A DNA stretch of 64,000 nucleotides from assembly GCA_017311185.1 (NCBI GenBank), contig JAESUZ010001269.1, positions 1,798,001 to 1,862,000 on the forward strand, read 5' to 3'. Positions within the stretch are counted from its first letter, which is position 1, and each line of letters starts with the position of its first letter. This document shows positions 24,887-35,899 of the stretch, piece by piece. The notes below the pieces were generated by a model. The model saw only the letters and a program-made list of their open reading frames with translations. It was not told the DNA's origin and did no database searches. The stretch is from Proteles cristata cristata. Lineage: Eukaryota; Chordata; Mammalia; Carnivora; Hyaenidae. Both the position numbers and the translations under genes were made by a program.

Positions 24887-26799
24887 GGGAGAGAGGGCAA
24901 GATGGCGGAGAAGTAAGGAGTTCCGTACTTGCACTCGCGCCCATACATCACACAGAAAAGATCTGAAGCCATTGGAAACCTTACAAAACCTGAGAGACTG
25001 GGAGAAAAAGGACGCAGAACCCACTGAGAAAGCCTTCTAATGTGAGTGTGAACCGGGGAAGATAAAATTGGGCCAGGATCGGAGACTCCAGGGTGGGAGG
25101 CGATCCCCCTCTACCCTCTACGGGGAGTGAAAGGAGAAAAGGAGAGAGTCCGAAACAGAAAAACCTCCGCTCGGGGGGGGAAAAAACCTCCGCTCGGTGC
25201 ATAGAAAGACCTTACTTGCCAAATACCTGCACACAAGGTCCCCTCGCGCCAACTGGTCCCAGGGGGACTGAGCGCACAGACTACTGCTTTGTGCGGCTCC
25301 TGGAGGCTGGACTTCAGAGCAGCGGCGCGCCTGCCGCCATTGTAGCTCCAGGGCGGCTGGGGCCCCTGAAAGAGCCGCGCTGACACCGGGCGTCAGCGCT
25401 CCTGGCTGGATGGGACTCCAGAGGGAAGGCAAAGAGCTAAAAACTGGGAAATTAGCCTGTGAGTTCGTGTTTCGGGTGACGAGCCATAGAGGGACCCGGT
25501 TTTCCTCACTCCAGCGGGCTCAGGCTCGGCGCACCCGGCAGGCAAACCCCCGCCCATGCGCGCCAGCCCGACCCAGAGAAGGAAGCAGCGATTCTGACTC
25601 CGCCCCCAGAACTCCGCAGGGGGCCTGGAATTGCCCGAGGGGGTTGCCTGGGAAGCTGTGTCTAAGGCAACTTCAGCGGGGCGCGCGGACTGGGATTTGG
25701 AGATTGGAACTGGCCTGGATTGAAGAGTGCAACCAACTTCGGCTGCGTCCCCGGGACGCGGAGTTGACACGCCAAAAAAACGCGAGCTGCAGCGCGGGGT
25801 CACACTCCTCCCCACAACCGCCAGGGCAGAATCCCCGCCTGAGGCATTGGATCACGCCACGCCCATCCCTGCCTGAGAGGTGCCCTCCTCCCTTTTTTTT
25901 TCCTTTTTTTTCCTTTTTTTGTTTTTTTCCTTTTTTTTTTCCCCTTTCTTTTCTCTTTCTTTTTTTCTTCCTCTTTCTCTTTTCTCGCTTTTTTCCCCAA
26001 AACACTGACCTGATTAACTCTGGTCGCCAGCTTGCTTAAACAATCACAACGAGTCCATTCTGTAAATGTAAATTCTACACCTACCGACATTTTCAGCTCT
26101 TTCTCTCAGGAGTAATTAGACTATATAGTTTCTCTGGATAATTCCAGCATCCTTCTCTCACCTATCCAACCATATTCTACCCTTCATCTCTTTGAAAAAA
26201 GCTTCTTATCCCTTCTGCCTGTTCATTCTATTTCCAATTCTGCCTCGTCTCGCCCTGCCTTCTCTCTTTTTCTCTATGCTCTTCAACCAGCACTGTATAC
26301 ACACGGCTATTTAACTGTAGCTGGGAAATCCAGGTATATGCTTTAAACCATTCTTTGTCCAACGGTTTTCTTCTTTTTTCCTTTTCTTTTCCCCTTTTTG
26401 ATCCTTTTATGTATTTTATACTCCCTATTATTCGCCCTCCCTCCTCCGTCTTTTCTCTTAATTTTTTCGTTTTCCCTCTCGCTTTGCATGTTAGTTGAAT
26501 TAGCCTGTGCGTTTGTGTGCTCCTGCTCCCTGTGTGTTTGTCTGTCTGTTTTCTTTTCCAGGGCTACCTCAAGAAACAAGCTAGAGTACACAAGGTGGAG
26601 AGTCCCAAATATCACTACGAATAGGAAAATAAAATAACCAAGGTCCCAACAAGAGAGACTGAGGGATACCATTCAAAAAACAATCTCTGAAAGGATAGGC
26701 CCTGGAAAGTCAAAGAGTCTTCTTGGATATAGCAGCGCTCATAGAAACAGAGAGCATAACAGGTCTTTAAAACCAACAAGAGCCGGAAAGCTAACTAAA
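24887..26799 (+). promoter_or_regulatory. L1 5' UTR with internal promoter
   Basis: A leader starting GGGAGAGAGGGC with CAAGATGGCGG at 24898-24908, the YY1-type element that positions transcription start in L1s. The section 25090-25880 is CpG-rich and would be a methylation target. It is followed by a T/C-rich tract (25890-26000) and an AT-rich part up to the ORF1 ATG. No spliced exons are evident. Confidence 0.85.
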
Positions 26800-27693
26800 A
26801 TGACAAAACGAAAGAGCTCTCCTCCAAAGAAACTCCAAGAAGAAATGACAGCTAATGAACTGCTCAAAACAGATATCAGCAGCATAACTGAACAAGATTT
26901 TAGAATAATAATGGTAAAATTAAGAGCAGGGCTTGAAAAAAACATAGGGGACATCAAAGAAACTATGGCTACAGACAGAATGGAAAATAAAAATAGGCAT
27001 GAAGAATTAAAAAATGCGATAAATGAGATACATAATAAATTAGAGGCCTCCAATGCACGGATTGAAGAGGGAGAAAGGAGAATAAGTGATTTAGAAGACA
27101 CCATTATAGAAAAACAAGAAGCTGACAAAAAAAGAGACAAACTGATCCAGGAACAGGAAAGAAGAATTCGAGAGCTCAGCGATATGGTCAAACGCAACAA
27201 TATCCGTATCATAGGAATCCCAGAAGACGAAGAGAGAGGGAAAGGTGCTGAAGGAGTCCTGGAACAAATTATAGCAGAGAACTTCCCCGACCTGGGGAAG
27301 GAAGTAAATGTGGAAATACAAGAGGCTCAGAGAACTTCCCTCAGACGTAACTTGAATCGATCTTCTGCACGACATATCATAGTAAAAATGGCAAAATACA
27401 AGGACAAAGAAGAATTTGGAAAGCAGCTAGAGAGAAAAGAGCCCTAACATACAAAGGGAAACCTATCAGAGTGGTGACAAAACTATCTACTGAAACTTGG
27501 CAGGCCAGAAAGGAATGGCAGGAGATCTTCAATGTGATGAACAGTCAAAATATGCAGCCAAGAATCCTCTATCCAGCAAGCCTGTCATTCAAAATAGAAG
27601 GAGAGATAAAAAACCTTTCCAGATAAACACAAATTGAAAGAATTTGTCACCACTAAGCCAGCCCTACAAGAAATCCTGAGGGGGATGCACTGA
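26800..27693 (+). pseudogene. L1 ORF1 (RNA-binding chaperone), frameshifted
   Basis: ORF1p coats L1 RNA as a trimer and acts as a nucleic-acid chaperone. From the ATG at 26800 the frame runs 215 residues. A basic start is followed by a heptad-like coiled coil (about residues 40-130, rich in E, K, L and I), then the RRM with NIRIIGIPE and the start of the C-terminal domain with ARHIIVKMAKY. About one base is missing near 27411-27420, which shifts the frame to a stop at 27445-27447. The C-terminal domain continues in the next frame (ALTYKGKPIRVV, QPRILYPA). A second error, one extra A in the A run near 27610-27616, returns the phase before the ancestral stop at 27691-27693. The ancestral length would be about 297 residues, shorter than human ORF1p (338), mainly through a shorter coiled coil. 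Confidence 0.92.
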
Positions 27694-27739
27694 AGGAAAT
27701 GTTGCAAGGAACAAAGATAACAGAGACACCACCACAAAC

Positions 27740-30700
27740 ATGAACCCTACAAAAGATACAAAGACTCTAAACTCACGTATTTCAATAATAACACTGAATG
27801 TAAATGGGCTGAACGCTCCAATCAAAAGACATAGGGTAGCAGAATGGATTAAAAAACAAAATCCATCTATATGCTGTCTACAAGAAACTCATTTTAGGCG
27901 GGAAGATACCTTCAGATTAAAAGTAAGGGGATGGAGAAATATATATCATACTACAGGAAATCAAAAGAAAACTGGAGTAGCGATACTTATATCAGACAAA
28001 CTGGACTTTAAATTAAAGACAATAACAAGAGATGAAGAAGGAGACTACATAATAATTACACGGTCCATCCATCAGGAAGAACTAACAATCATAAATGTCT
28101 ACGCACCGAATATGGGAGCACCTAAATATCTAAAACAATTAATCACAAACAGAAACAACCTTCTAGATAAGAATGTGCTAATAGCAGGGGACTTTAATAC
28201 TCCGCTTACAGCAATGGATAGGTCAACCAGACAGAAAATCACTAAAGAAATAATGGACTTGAAAGACACATTGGACCAGATGCACCTGACGGATCTATTT
28301 AGAATTTTACATCCTGAGGCCAGGGAATTTACTTTCTTCTCAAGTGCGCATGGCACATTCTCCAAGATAGATCACATACTGGGACATGAAGCAGTCCTCA
28401 ATAAAGATAAAAGAATAGAGATCATACCATGCACACTGTCAGATCACAATGCTTTAAAACTTGAAATCAATTACAGGAAGAAGTTTAGAAAACCTCTAAA
28501 AACATGGAGGTTAAAGAACACCCTTCTAAAGAATGAATGGGCCAATCAGGCAATTAGAGATGAAATTAAAAAATATATGGAAACAAATGAAAATGAAAAC
28601 ACAACAATTCAAAATCTATGGGATGCGGCAAAGGCAGTCCTAAGAGGAAAGTACATTGCTCTCCAGGCCTATTTCAAGAGATTAGAAAAAGCGCAAGTCC
28701 AAAATCTAACAGCTCACTTAAAGGAACTAGAGGCAGAACAACAAGAATGCCCTAAACCCAGTAGAAGAAGAGAAATAGTCAAAATTAGAGCAGAAATAAA
28801 CAACATCGAGACCAAAGAAACAATTGAACAGATCAATGAAACCAAGAGTTGGTTTTTTGAAAAAGTAAACAAAATTGACAAACCTCTAGCCAGACTTATC
28901 CAAAAGAAAAGAGAGAGCACCCAAATAGACAAAATTATGAATGAAAATGGACTTCTTACAACCAACCCCTCAGAAATACAAGCAATTATCAGGGAATACT
29001 ATGAAAAATTATATGCCAACAAATTGGACAACTTAGAAGAAATGGACAAATTCCTAAACACACACTCACTACCAAAATTCACACGGGAAGAAATAGAAAA
29101 CCTGAACAGACCCATAACGAGTGAAGAAATTGAATCAGTGATCAAAAATCTCCCAACAAATAAGAACCCTGGACCTGATGGCTTCTCTGGGGAATTCTAC
29201 CAGACATTTAAAACAGAATTAATCCCAATTCTTCTCAAGCTATTCCAAAAAATAGAAATCAAAGGAAAACTCCCGGACTCATTTTATGAAGCCAGCATCA
29301 CTCTGATTCCCAAGCCAGACTGAGATCCAGCAAAAAAAGAGAACTACAGGCCAATATCCTTGATGAATACGGATGCAAAAATTCTCAACAAGATCCTTGC
29401 AAATCGAATCCGGCAGCATATAAAAAGATTCATCCACCAAGATCAAGTAGGATTCATTCCTGGGTTACAGGGCTGGTTCAACATTCGCAAACCAATCAAT
29501 GTGATACATCATATCAATAAAAGAAAAGATAAAAACCATATGATCCTGTCAATAGATGCAGAAAAAGTATTTGACAAAATACAGCATCCCTTCTTAATAA
29601 AGACTCTCGAGAAAGTTGGGATAGAAGGAACCTACTTAAACATCATCAAAGCCATCTATGAGAAGCCTTCAGCGAACATCATCCTCAACAGGGAAAAACT
29701 GAGAGCTTTCCCCCTGAGATCAGGAACACGACAGGGATGCCCACTCTCACCACTGCTGTTTAACATAGTGCTGGAAGTCCTAGCATCAGCCATCAGACAC
29801 CAAAAGGAAATCAAAGGCATCAGAATTGGCAAAGAGGAAGTCAAACTTTCACTCTTCGCAGATGACATGATACTCTACATAGAAAACCCGACAGACTCCA
29901 CCAGAAGCCTCCTAGAACTGATCCAAGAATTCAGCCACGTTGCAGGGTACAAAATCAATGTACAGAAACCGGTTGCATTTTTATACACCAACAATGAAGC
30001 AACAGAAAGAAAAATCAAGAAACTGATCCCATTCACAATTGCACAAAAAACCATAAAATACCTCGGAATAAACCTAACCAAGGATACAAGAGATCTGTAT
30101 GATGAAAACTATAGAAAACTTATGAAGGAAATTGAAGAAGACACAAAGAAATGGAAAACCATTCCATGCTCATGGATAGGAAGAATAAATATAGTTAAGA
30201 TGTCATTACTACCTGAAGCACTCTACACATTCAATGCAATTCCAATCAAAATTGCACAAGCATACTTCTCAAAACTTGAACAAACTATCCAAAAATTTGT
30301 ATGGAACCACAAAAGACCCCGAATAGCCAAAGTAATCCTGAAAAATAAAACCAAAACGGGAGGGATCACCATCCCAGACTTTAGCCTCTACTACAAAGCT
30401 GTCATCATCAAGACAGTATGGTATTGGCATAAAAACAGACACATAGACCAATGGAACAGAATTGAGAACTCAGAAGTGGACCCAAAAGTATACAGCCAAC
30501 TGATCTTTGACAAAGCAGGAAAGAATATCCAATGGAAAAAAGACAGCTTTTTAAACAGATGGTGTTGGGAGAACTGGACAGCAACATGCAGAAGAATGAA
30601 ACTAGATCATTTTCTCACACCATGCACAGAAATAAACTCAAAATGGATCAAGGACCTGAACGTGAGACAGGAAACTATCAACACCCTAGAGGAGAAAGCA

Positions 30701-31594
30701 GGAAACAGCCTCCTTGACCTCCACCGCAGCAACTTCTTACTTGACACATCCCCAAAAGCAAGGGAATCAAGAGCAAAAATAAACTGTTGGGACCTCCTCA
30801 AGATTAAAAGCTTCTGCACAGCCAAGGAAACAACCCAGAAAATTAATAGGCAACCAACGGAATGGGAAAAGATAGTTGCAAATGACATATCAGATAAAGG
30901 GTTGATATCCAGAATCTACAAGGAACTCACCAAACTACACGCCCGAAAAACAAACAACCGAGTGAAGAAATGGGCGGAAGATATGAACAGACACTTCTCC
31001 AAAGAGGACATCCAGATGGCCAACAGACACATGAAACGATGCTCAGCATCGCTCCTCATCAGGGAAATACAAATCAAAACCACACTGAGATACCACCTCA
31101 CGCCAGTCAGAGTGGCTAAAATGAGCCAATCAGAGAACTCTAGATGCTGTTGAGGATGTGGAGAAACGGGCACCCTCCTACACTGTTGGTGGGAATGTAA
31201 ACTGGTACAGCCCCTCTGGAAAACAGTGTGGAGGTTCCTCAGGAAACTAACAATAGAACTCCCCTATGACCCAGAAATAGCACTGCTAGGAATTTACCCA
31301 AGGGATACAGAAATGCTGATGCATAGGAGCACATGTACCCCAATGTTCATAGCAGCACTCTCCACAATAGCTAAAACATGGAAAGAGCCTAAGTGTCCAT
31401 CAACAGATGAATGGATCAAGAAGATGTGGCTTATCTATACCATGGAATACCCCATGGCAATGAGAAACAATGAAATCTGGCCATGTGTAGCAACATGGAT
31501 GGACCTTGAGGGCGTTATGCTGAGCGAAATAAGTCAGGCAGAGAAGGACAAATATCATATGTGCGCACGTATAGGAGGATTAGGAGGAATTTAA
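27740..31594 (+). pseudogene. L1 ORF2 (endonuclease / reverse transcriptase), two in-frame stops
   Basis: ORF2p nicks target DNA and copies L1 RNA at the nick. One frame of 1284 codons covers the usual length (human 1275) but has TGA at codon 528 (29321-29323) and codon 1138 (31151-31153). The endonuclease domain occupies residues 1-245 with CLQETH (Glu49), AGDFN (Asp151, Asn153) and SDHNAL intact. The reverse transcriptase follows with [11 protein letters not shown] and FADD at 706-709, so the catalytic aspartates are kept. The C-terminal CX3CX7HX4C knuckle ([15 protein letters not shown]) is interrupted by the second stop. Both TGA codons sit where an Arg codon is expected, consistent with CGA to TGA decay at methylated CpG. 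No insertion or deletion breaks the frame. Confidence 0.95.
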
Positions 31595-31798
31595 CAGAGG
31601 ACCAAGGGGGAGAAGAAGGGCAGAAATGGTGAGGGAAAGGGAGAGAGGCAAACCATGAGAGACTCTTGAATGCTGACAAAAACTGAGGACTGATGGATGT
31701 GGGGGGAAGAGGGGGATGGGCATGGAGGAGGACACTTGTGGGCATGAGCACTGAGTGTTATGTGGAAACTAATTTGACAATAAACTATTTGTAAAAAA
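31595..31798 (+). mobile_element. L1 3' UTR and A tail
   Basis: Short 3' end starting after the ORF2 stop, purine-rich with a GGGGGGAAGAGGGGGATGGG stretch (G-rich 3' UTRs are typical of L1), ending ACAATAAACTATTTGT plus A tail. The same terminus recurs at 7702-8003 and 60706-60737. Confidence 0.9.
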
Positions 31799-31935
31799 AA
31801 AAAATTCATATTTGTACATACATTGGTACATGTTTATAACAAATCTTTGGTATAAAACTTAAATACTGATCCATAACTGTATCAAATATTCGGTACAAAA
31901 CTCAAATACTGGTACCTATAGCATTTGTTCAAACC

Positions 31936-32160
31936 CACCTTGGTGGCTCAGTCCGTTAGGCATCCAACTTTAGCTCAGGTCATGATCTTGGGGTTTTGTG
32001 AGTTTGAGCTCTGCATCGGGCTATGTGCTGACAGCTCAGAGCCGGAGCCTGCTTTAGCTCAGAGCCGGAGCCTGCTTTGGACTCTGTGTCTCCCTCTTTC
32101 TCTGTCCCTCTCCCACTCGCACTCTCTCAAAAACAAACATTAAAGAAAATACTTTAAAAA
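31936..32160 (+). mobile_element. Felid CAN SINE with internal 23-bp duplication
   Basis: The unit AGCTCAGAGCCGGAGCCTGC plus TTT is repeated exactly in tandem at 32033-32055 and 32056-32078. 5' end diverged. Confidence 0.93.
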
Positions 32161-33138
32161 ACTTCATTTAGGCATTTAACATGGGAAGATAGCTTTTTCA
32201 CCCTGTCTTGTTTAGTTTTGTTTCCATTTGCAATGAACGATGTGTAGCTTTTATTTTCTTTTTGTTCTAATATTTATTAAAATTTTCTTTGTTGAATCTA
32301 ATAATTAAAACTGTGACTGTATTTTGTGTGTAGTTTTAGATAACTTTCCAATAATTTTTTGTTGTATTTTACAAATGTATTGGTCTGCAATCAATTGGAA
32401 ATGACAATTTGAGCAGCACTCCTGCCCCCTTTGACAGTCCCCAGATGGCCACTAGATGGCGTCCAAGGATCTTCTCACTGACTGCTCCAGAATTGCACTT
32501 CTAATTGAGAAGAAATAGGCACTTTGTACACTACAAATTTTCCAGTGTAGTTTGGCAGAAATGTCAGACCTTCTCCACCTGTCAAGCCCACAGAGAAGGC
32601 AATTCAGTCTCTCTCGTATGGGACATTTGTAAATGTTCTAACATTTGTAAATGTTGAGATTGACTGATACAAATGTAAATATGTATTTTCCTATTAATAC
32701 ATTTTGCGAATTGTTGCTAAGAGGCTTCCTGCGTGAAGCGAAGCATATCTATACACGAGAGCTGTTAGAACAACTGTCATCAAGAAGATTCCATTTGAGA
32801 TTTCTTTATCCGCTAATAACAACCGGAGCCCATTACAGCCAGGTCAAATTACAAAGGAAGTCTATAAAGTCCTCCCAGTGTGCACAGCTCCCAGAATCAG
32901 CAAGACAGTGGAAGAGCGGGGGAGAACTCTAAAAACTAACCGTAGTCAGTCCACAGAACAGACTCAAGAGGCCAGATAGATGCCTTGCATGTAGCTCTCG
33001 CAAATGTGAGACCCACAGCCCACAGAAAGACGAACTCTCCATGTCAATAGATGGCCCATGACACTGGCTGCTGTTCCTTCAAGAGCCACTCACAACAGAA
33101 TATTCCTATATTTGAAGATGTGTTGGATCCTATTAAAA
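32161..33138. other. Unique DNA with candidate CTCF site
   Basis: AT-rich left part, then GC-neutral sequence with the motif at 32449-32462. No gene. Confidence 0.55.
32449..32462 (+). promoter_or_regulatory. Candidate CTCF site
   Basis: CCACTAGATGGCGT fits the CTCF core CCASYAGRKGGCRS at 13 of 14 positions and lies in unique DNA outside any SINE. Sequence match only. Confidence 0.45.
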
Positions 33139-33148
33139 ACACAAATGA

Positions 33149-33368
33149 GGGGCGCCTGGGTGGCTTAGTTGGTTAAGCGTCCGACTTTCGCTTAGGTCAT
33201 GATCTCGCGGTTCGTGGGTTCGAGCCCCTGCGTCGGGCTCTGTGCTGACAGCTGGCTCAGAGCCTTGAGCCTGTTTCAGTCTGTGACTCCCTCTCTCTCT
33301 GACCCTCCCCTGCTCACGCTGTCTCTCTCTCTCTCCTAGAAATAAATAAAAATATTTTTTAAAAAACC
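33149..33368 (+). mobile_element. Felid CAN SINE, young CTTAG subtype
   Basis: Duplication ACACAAATGA at 33139-33148 and 33369-33378, B box GGGTTCGAGCCCC intact. Confidence 0.96.
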
Positions 33369-33378
33369 ACACAAATGA

Positions 33379-35011
33379 AATGTGCAAAGCTTTCCTTCAC
33401 AGGTATGGAAATCCAACCCTGATGAGCCCGGCCATAATCCAAGACCTACATCAAAGTTCACCAAAGCAACCCTTTCCACCAGCCACACTGGAAGGGTGAT
33501 AACGAAGACCTGTTTCTCACCAACGTTTTTATAAATTGCCGAGTCCTTTAGCTTTCAAAGCATCCCTGTAAAAAGACTTGCCCCAGTGGGGCAGACAGCA
33601 AGGAAAATAAAAACCTGTTTATAGCAAACGCTGACGTCTCACATGATGAATTACCCAGGCTTCCAGGCCTGCCACTTGTGACTACAGGTCTGTCCAACCT
33701 GCGTACCTGCCTTGACAATTTACTCTGGCCGTGCTTCCAAGGTTGACAGTATCTACCACCACCTTTCAAGCACAGGACTCCCCTGCTAAATGCAGCACTC
33801 CGATGAAAACTTCCATTACGCCAGAATGGTGTAAAGCAATGAAGCAATTACCATTAACTTATGATGGAAAATTTTTGGCACGTTCTGAGACCCAAGAAAT
33901 AACCTCTTAAGTTTTTCTGATACCCGAGGACACATCTTGCTAACAGATACCCAGAATATATCAAGGTAAAGTACAGATGCTCACAGACACCAGTTCAAAG
34001 CTACGGCAGTCGGATGCTGCGACAGAGTGTAGTTCCCAGGGAAGGCACTGGGAGGCGCCACTCTCACTGCTTTGGGTGCGCACTGCCTCTACAAGGGCTT
34101 CCTTCAGAAGAAATACTGAGCAAGTCTTTGTGTTTTTGTCTTTTTTCATAAAACTGAAAATCCTCTTTGGATTTCTTTCAGTTAGCAAAAACAGTTACTA
34201 AGTAGGTCTTTGGTAAAAGCCAAATGGCCTAATAGGAACCTTCGAAAAGACGGAGATACCTGTACTCAGAAGCCTCCTCCTCTCCCTAACCCTGACCATG
34301 TTTGCCTGAGCCACACAGCAAAAGACTGTGAGGCTTGGATGTGCTGGGAGCCTCTTCCCTGTCGAGGCGAGTGTGCAGGGCAGTGGAAGCCACTGGTCGT
34401 CACTCATGCACAGCAACAGGCGGTAACCCTAGTTATCGCCGCTGACCTCACGTTCCTCCTCACAGCCTTTGATTCTCTGGTATTGAGATGGTGAAAACAC
34501 GTGGCCTAAGGAGTTTGCCTAATTAGATCGGTGGGCCCAACTTCGAAGAACTTTTCTTCCTTGGTAAATTGATGATTTCTTTGATGATTTTAGCTGTTGC
34601 TTCTGGTCATGGATATGGCTGTTTGTAGAGGCCACTCGTTGTCAGAACTAACAAAGCAAAAACAACTGAACAAACTGCTTTGCAAGGCCAGAAGCAAAGG
34701 TCTGAAGACACACGCACCTGATCTTCCCTTACTTTAATCCAGTGGACCAAGCAAGGGACATTTCATCCCAGGACCAGTTCTCTGCCTCTTATCAGTCAGG
34801 TTCCCAGTTTGAAAGGACACACACAAATTACGCTGATTCAAGGGGTGTGTTTATTAAAATAGATTATTTATAAAGGCATCAGGAAAGGCACAGGAAAACC
34901 AAAGGTCACCATGCTATCACCAATAACAACAAAGGAACTGTTACCATCCACAGCCAAAATGTGAGGGGAAAGAGAAGTTACTGGAACCCAAAAGAAGAAA
35001 CTCACAGAGAA
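33379..35011. other. Unique intergenic DNA
   Basis: The part after 34800 (GGTTCCCAGTTTGAAAGGAC onward) looks like eroded LTR-type sequence and continues at 35442-35800, but I could not name a family. Confidence 0.45.
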
Positions 35012-35024
35012 GTCACTTTGAGAG

Positions 35025-35213
35025 TGGCACCTTGGGAGCTCAGTAGGTTGAGCTTCCGACTTCAGCTCAGGTCATGATCTCACAGTTCGTGGGTTCAAGT
35101 CCTGCATCAAGCTCCGTGCTGATAGCTCAGAGCCTGGAACCTTCTTCAGATTCTGTTTCTCTCTCTCTGCCCCTTCCCCCCTCTCAAAACAATTTTTTTT
35201 AATTAAATAAAAA
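35025..35213 (+). mobile_element. Felid CAN SINE, host of a nested copy
   Basis: Left duplication GTCACTTTGAGAG at 35012-35024. Its partner (one mismatch) lies at 35429-35441, beyond the next SINE, so that one entered this tail. Confidence 0.92.
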
Positions 35214-35218
35214 TAGCA

Positions 35219-35427
35219 GGGACGCCTGGGTGGCTCAGTTGGTTAAGCATCTGACTTCGGCTCAGGTCATGATCTCACAGTCTGTGGGTTGGCGCACTGC
35301 ATCTGAGCTGTCAGCACAGAGCCTGGAGCCTGCTTCTGATTCTATGTCTCCCTCTCTCTCTGCCCCTCCCCTGCTTGTGCTCTGTCTCTCAAAAATAAGT
35401 AAACATTAAAAAAATTTTTTTAAAAAT
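35219..35427 (+). mobile_element. Felid CAN SINE nested in tail of previous SINE
   Basis: CTCAG subtype with CTGAGCTGTCAGCACAG middle. No outer duplication of its own distinguishable in the A-rich target. Confidence 0.92.
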
Positions 35428-35837
35428 TGTCACCTTGAGAGGAGCAGTGATGAGAAACACAGCCAGCCAGCCCGAAGTGACCCCATTCCACCCCATTCTC
35501 CTTTCATGATGGACTAAACCCAACCAGAAACCTGTTGTGATCCACACGTATCAGCCTCCCAGGACACAGAACAAGGAACAATGGATCTGGAGGGATTGAC
35601 GAAATAATGCACATGTGCATACACACACAGCACCCCTCAAGACTTCTTGCCTTTATCATCCTCTCCGGTCCTTCATCTGGTGGGAAGATTAAGCCCCCAT
35701 CACAGGGTGGGTATGAAGTTCTATCAACTACCATATCACTGCAAGTTGATACTGATTTTTCTCATACTCCTAACTAAACGTTAGCTAACACTGGTGTTAT
35801 CCCTATTAACTTCTTTCAGAGAAACAGCCTGAAACTA

Positions 35838-35876
35838 GTATTACGCTGTATGATAACTAACTGGAATTTAAATAAA
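35838..35876 (+). mobile_element. Ultra-short L1 insertion (~39 bp)
   Basis: Only the extreme L1 3' terminus (CTGTATGATAACTAACTGG then AATTTAAATAAA) is present, bounded by a perfect 12-bp duplication AGCCTGAAACTA at 35826-35837 and 35877-35888. Older L1 fragments in this window end in related sequence (36830-36872, 57570-57600). Confidence 0.75.
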
Positions 35877-35888
35877 AGCCTGAAACTA

Positions 35889-35899
35889 AAAAAGAAAGA
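35889..35899 (+). repeat. Target-site copy before nested SINE pair
   Basis: AAAAAGAAAG-type A/G-rich site repeated near 36345-36355 after both SINEs of the 35900-36350 nest. Confidence 0.4.

Larger units (their letters stand above)
24887..31798 (+). mobile_element. Near-full-length young L1 retrotransposon
   Basis: A complete L1 architecture: 5' UTR of ~1.9 kb, ORF1, a 46-base spacer, ORF2, a ~200-base 3' UTR and an A tail. The target-site duplication is imperfect by one base: AAAAATTTCATATTTG at 24872-24887 against a copy with one T fewer ending at 31814. The insertion point reads TT|AAAA, the usual L1 endonuclease site. The first 20 bases include the GGCAAGATGGCGG start typical of L1 promoters. 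Open frames remain long, so the copy is recent on a felid scale, but two frameshifts and two stops make it non-autonomous. Confidence 0.96.

Noticed and set aside
25410..26039. 209-codon plus-strand open frame in L1 5' UTR
   Set aside because: It is in the GC-rich then T-rich L1 leader and ends in poly-Phe from the T tract, not an L1 protein.
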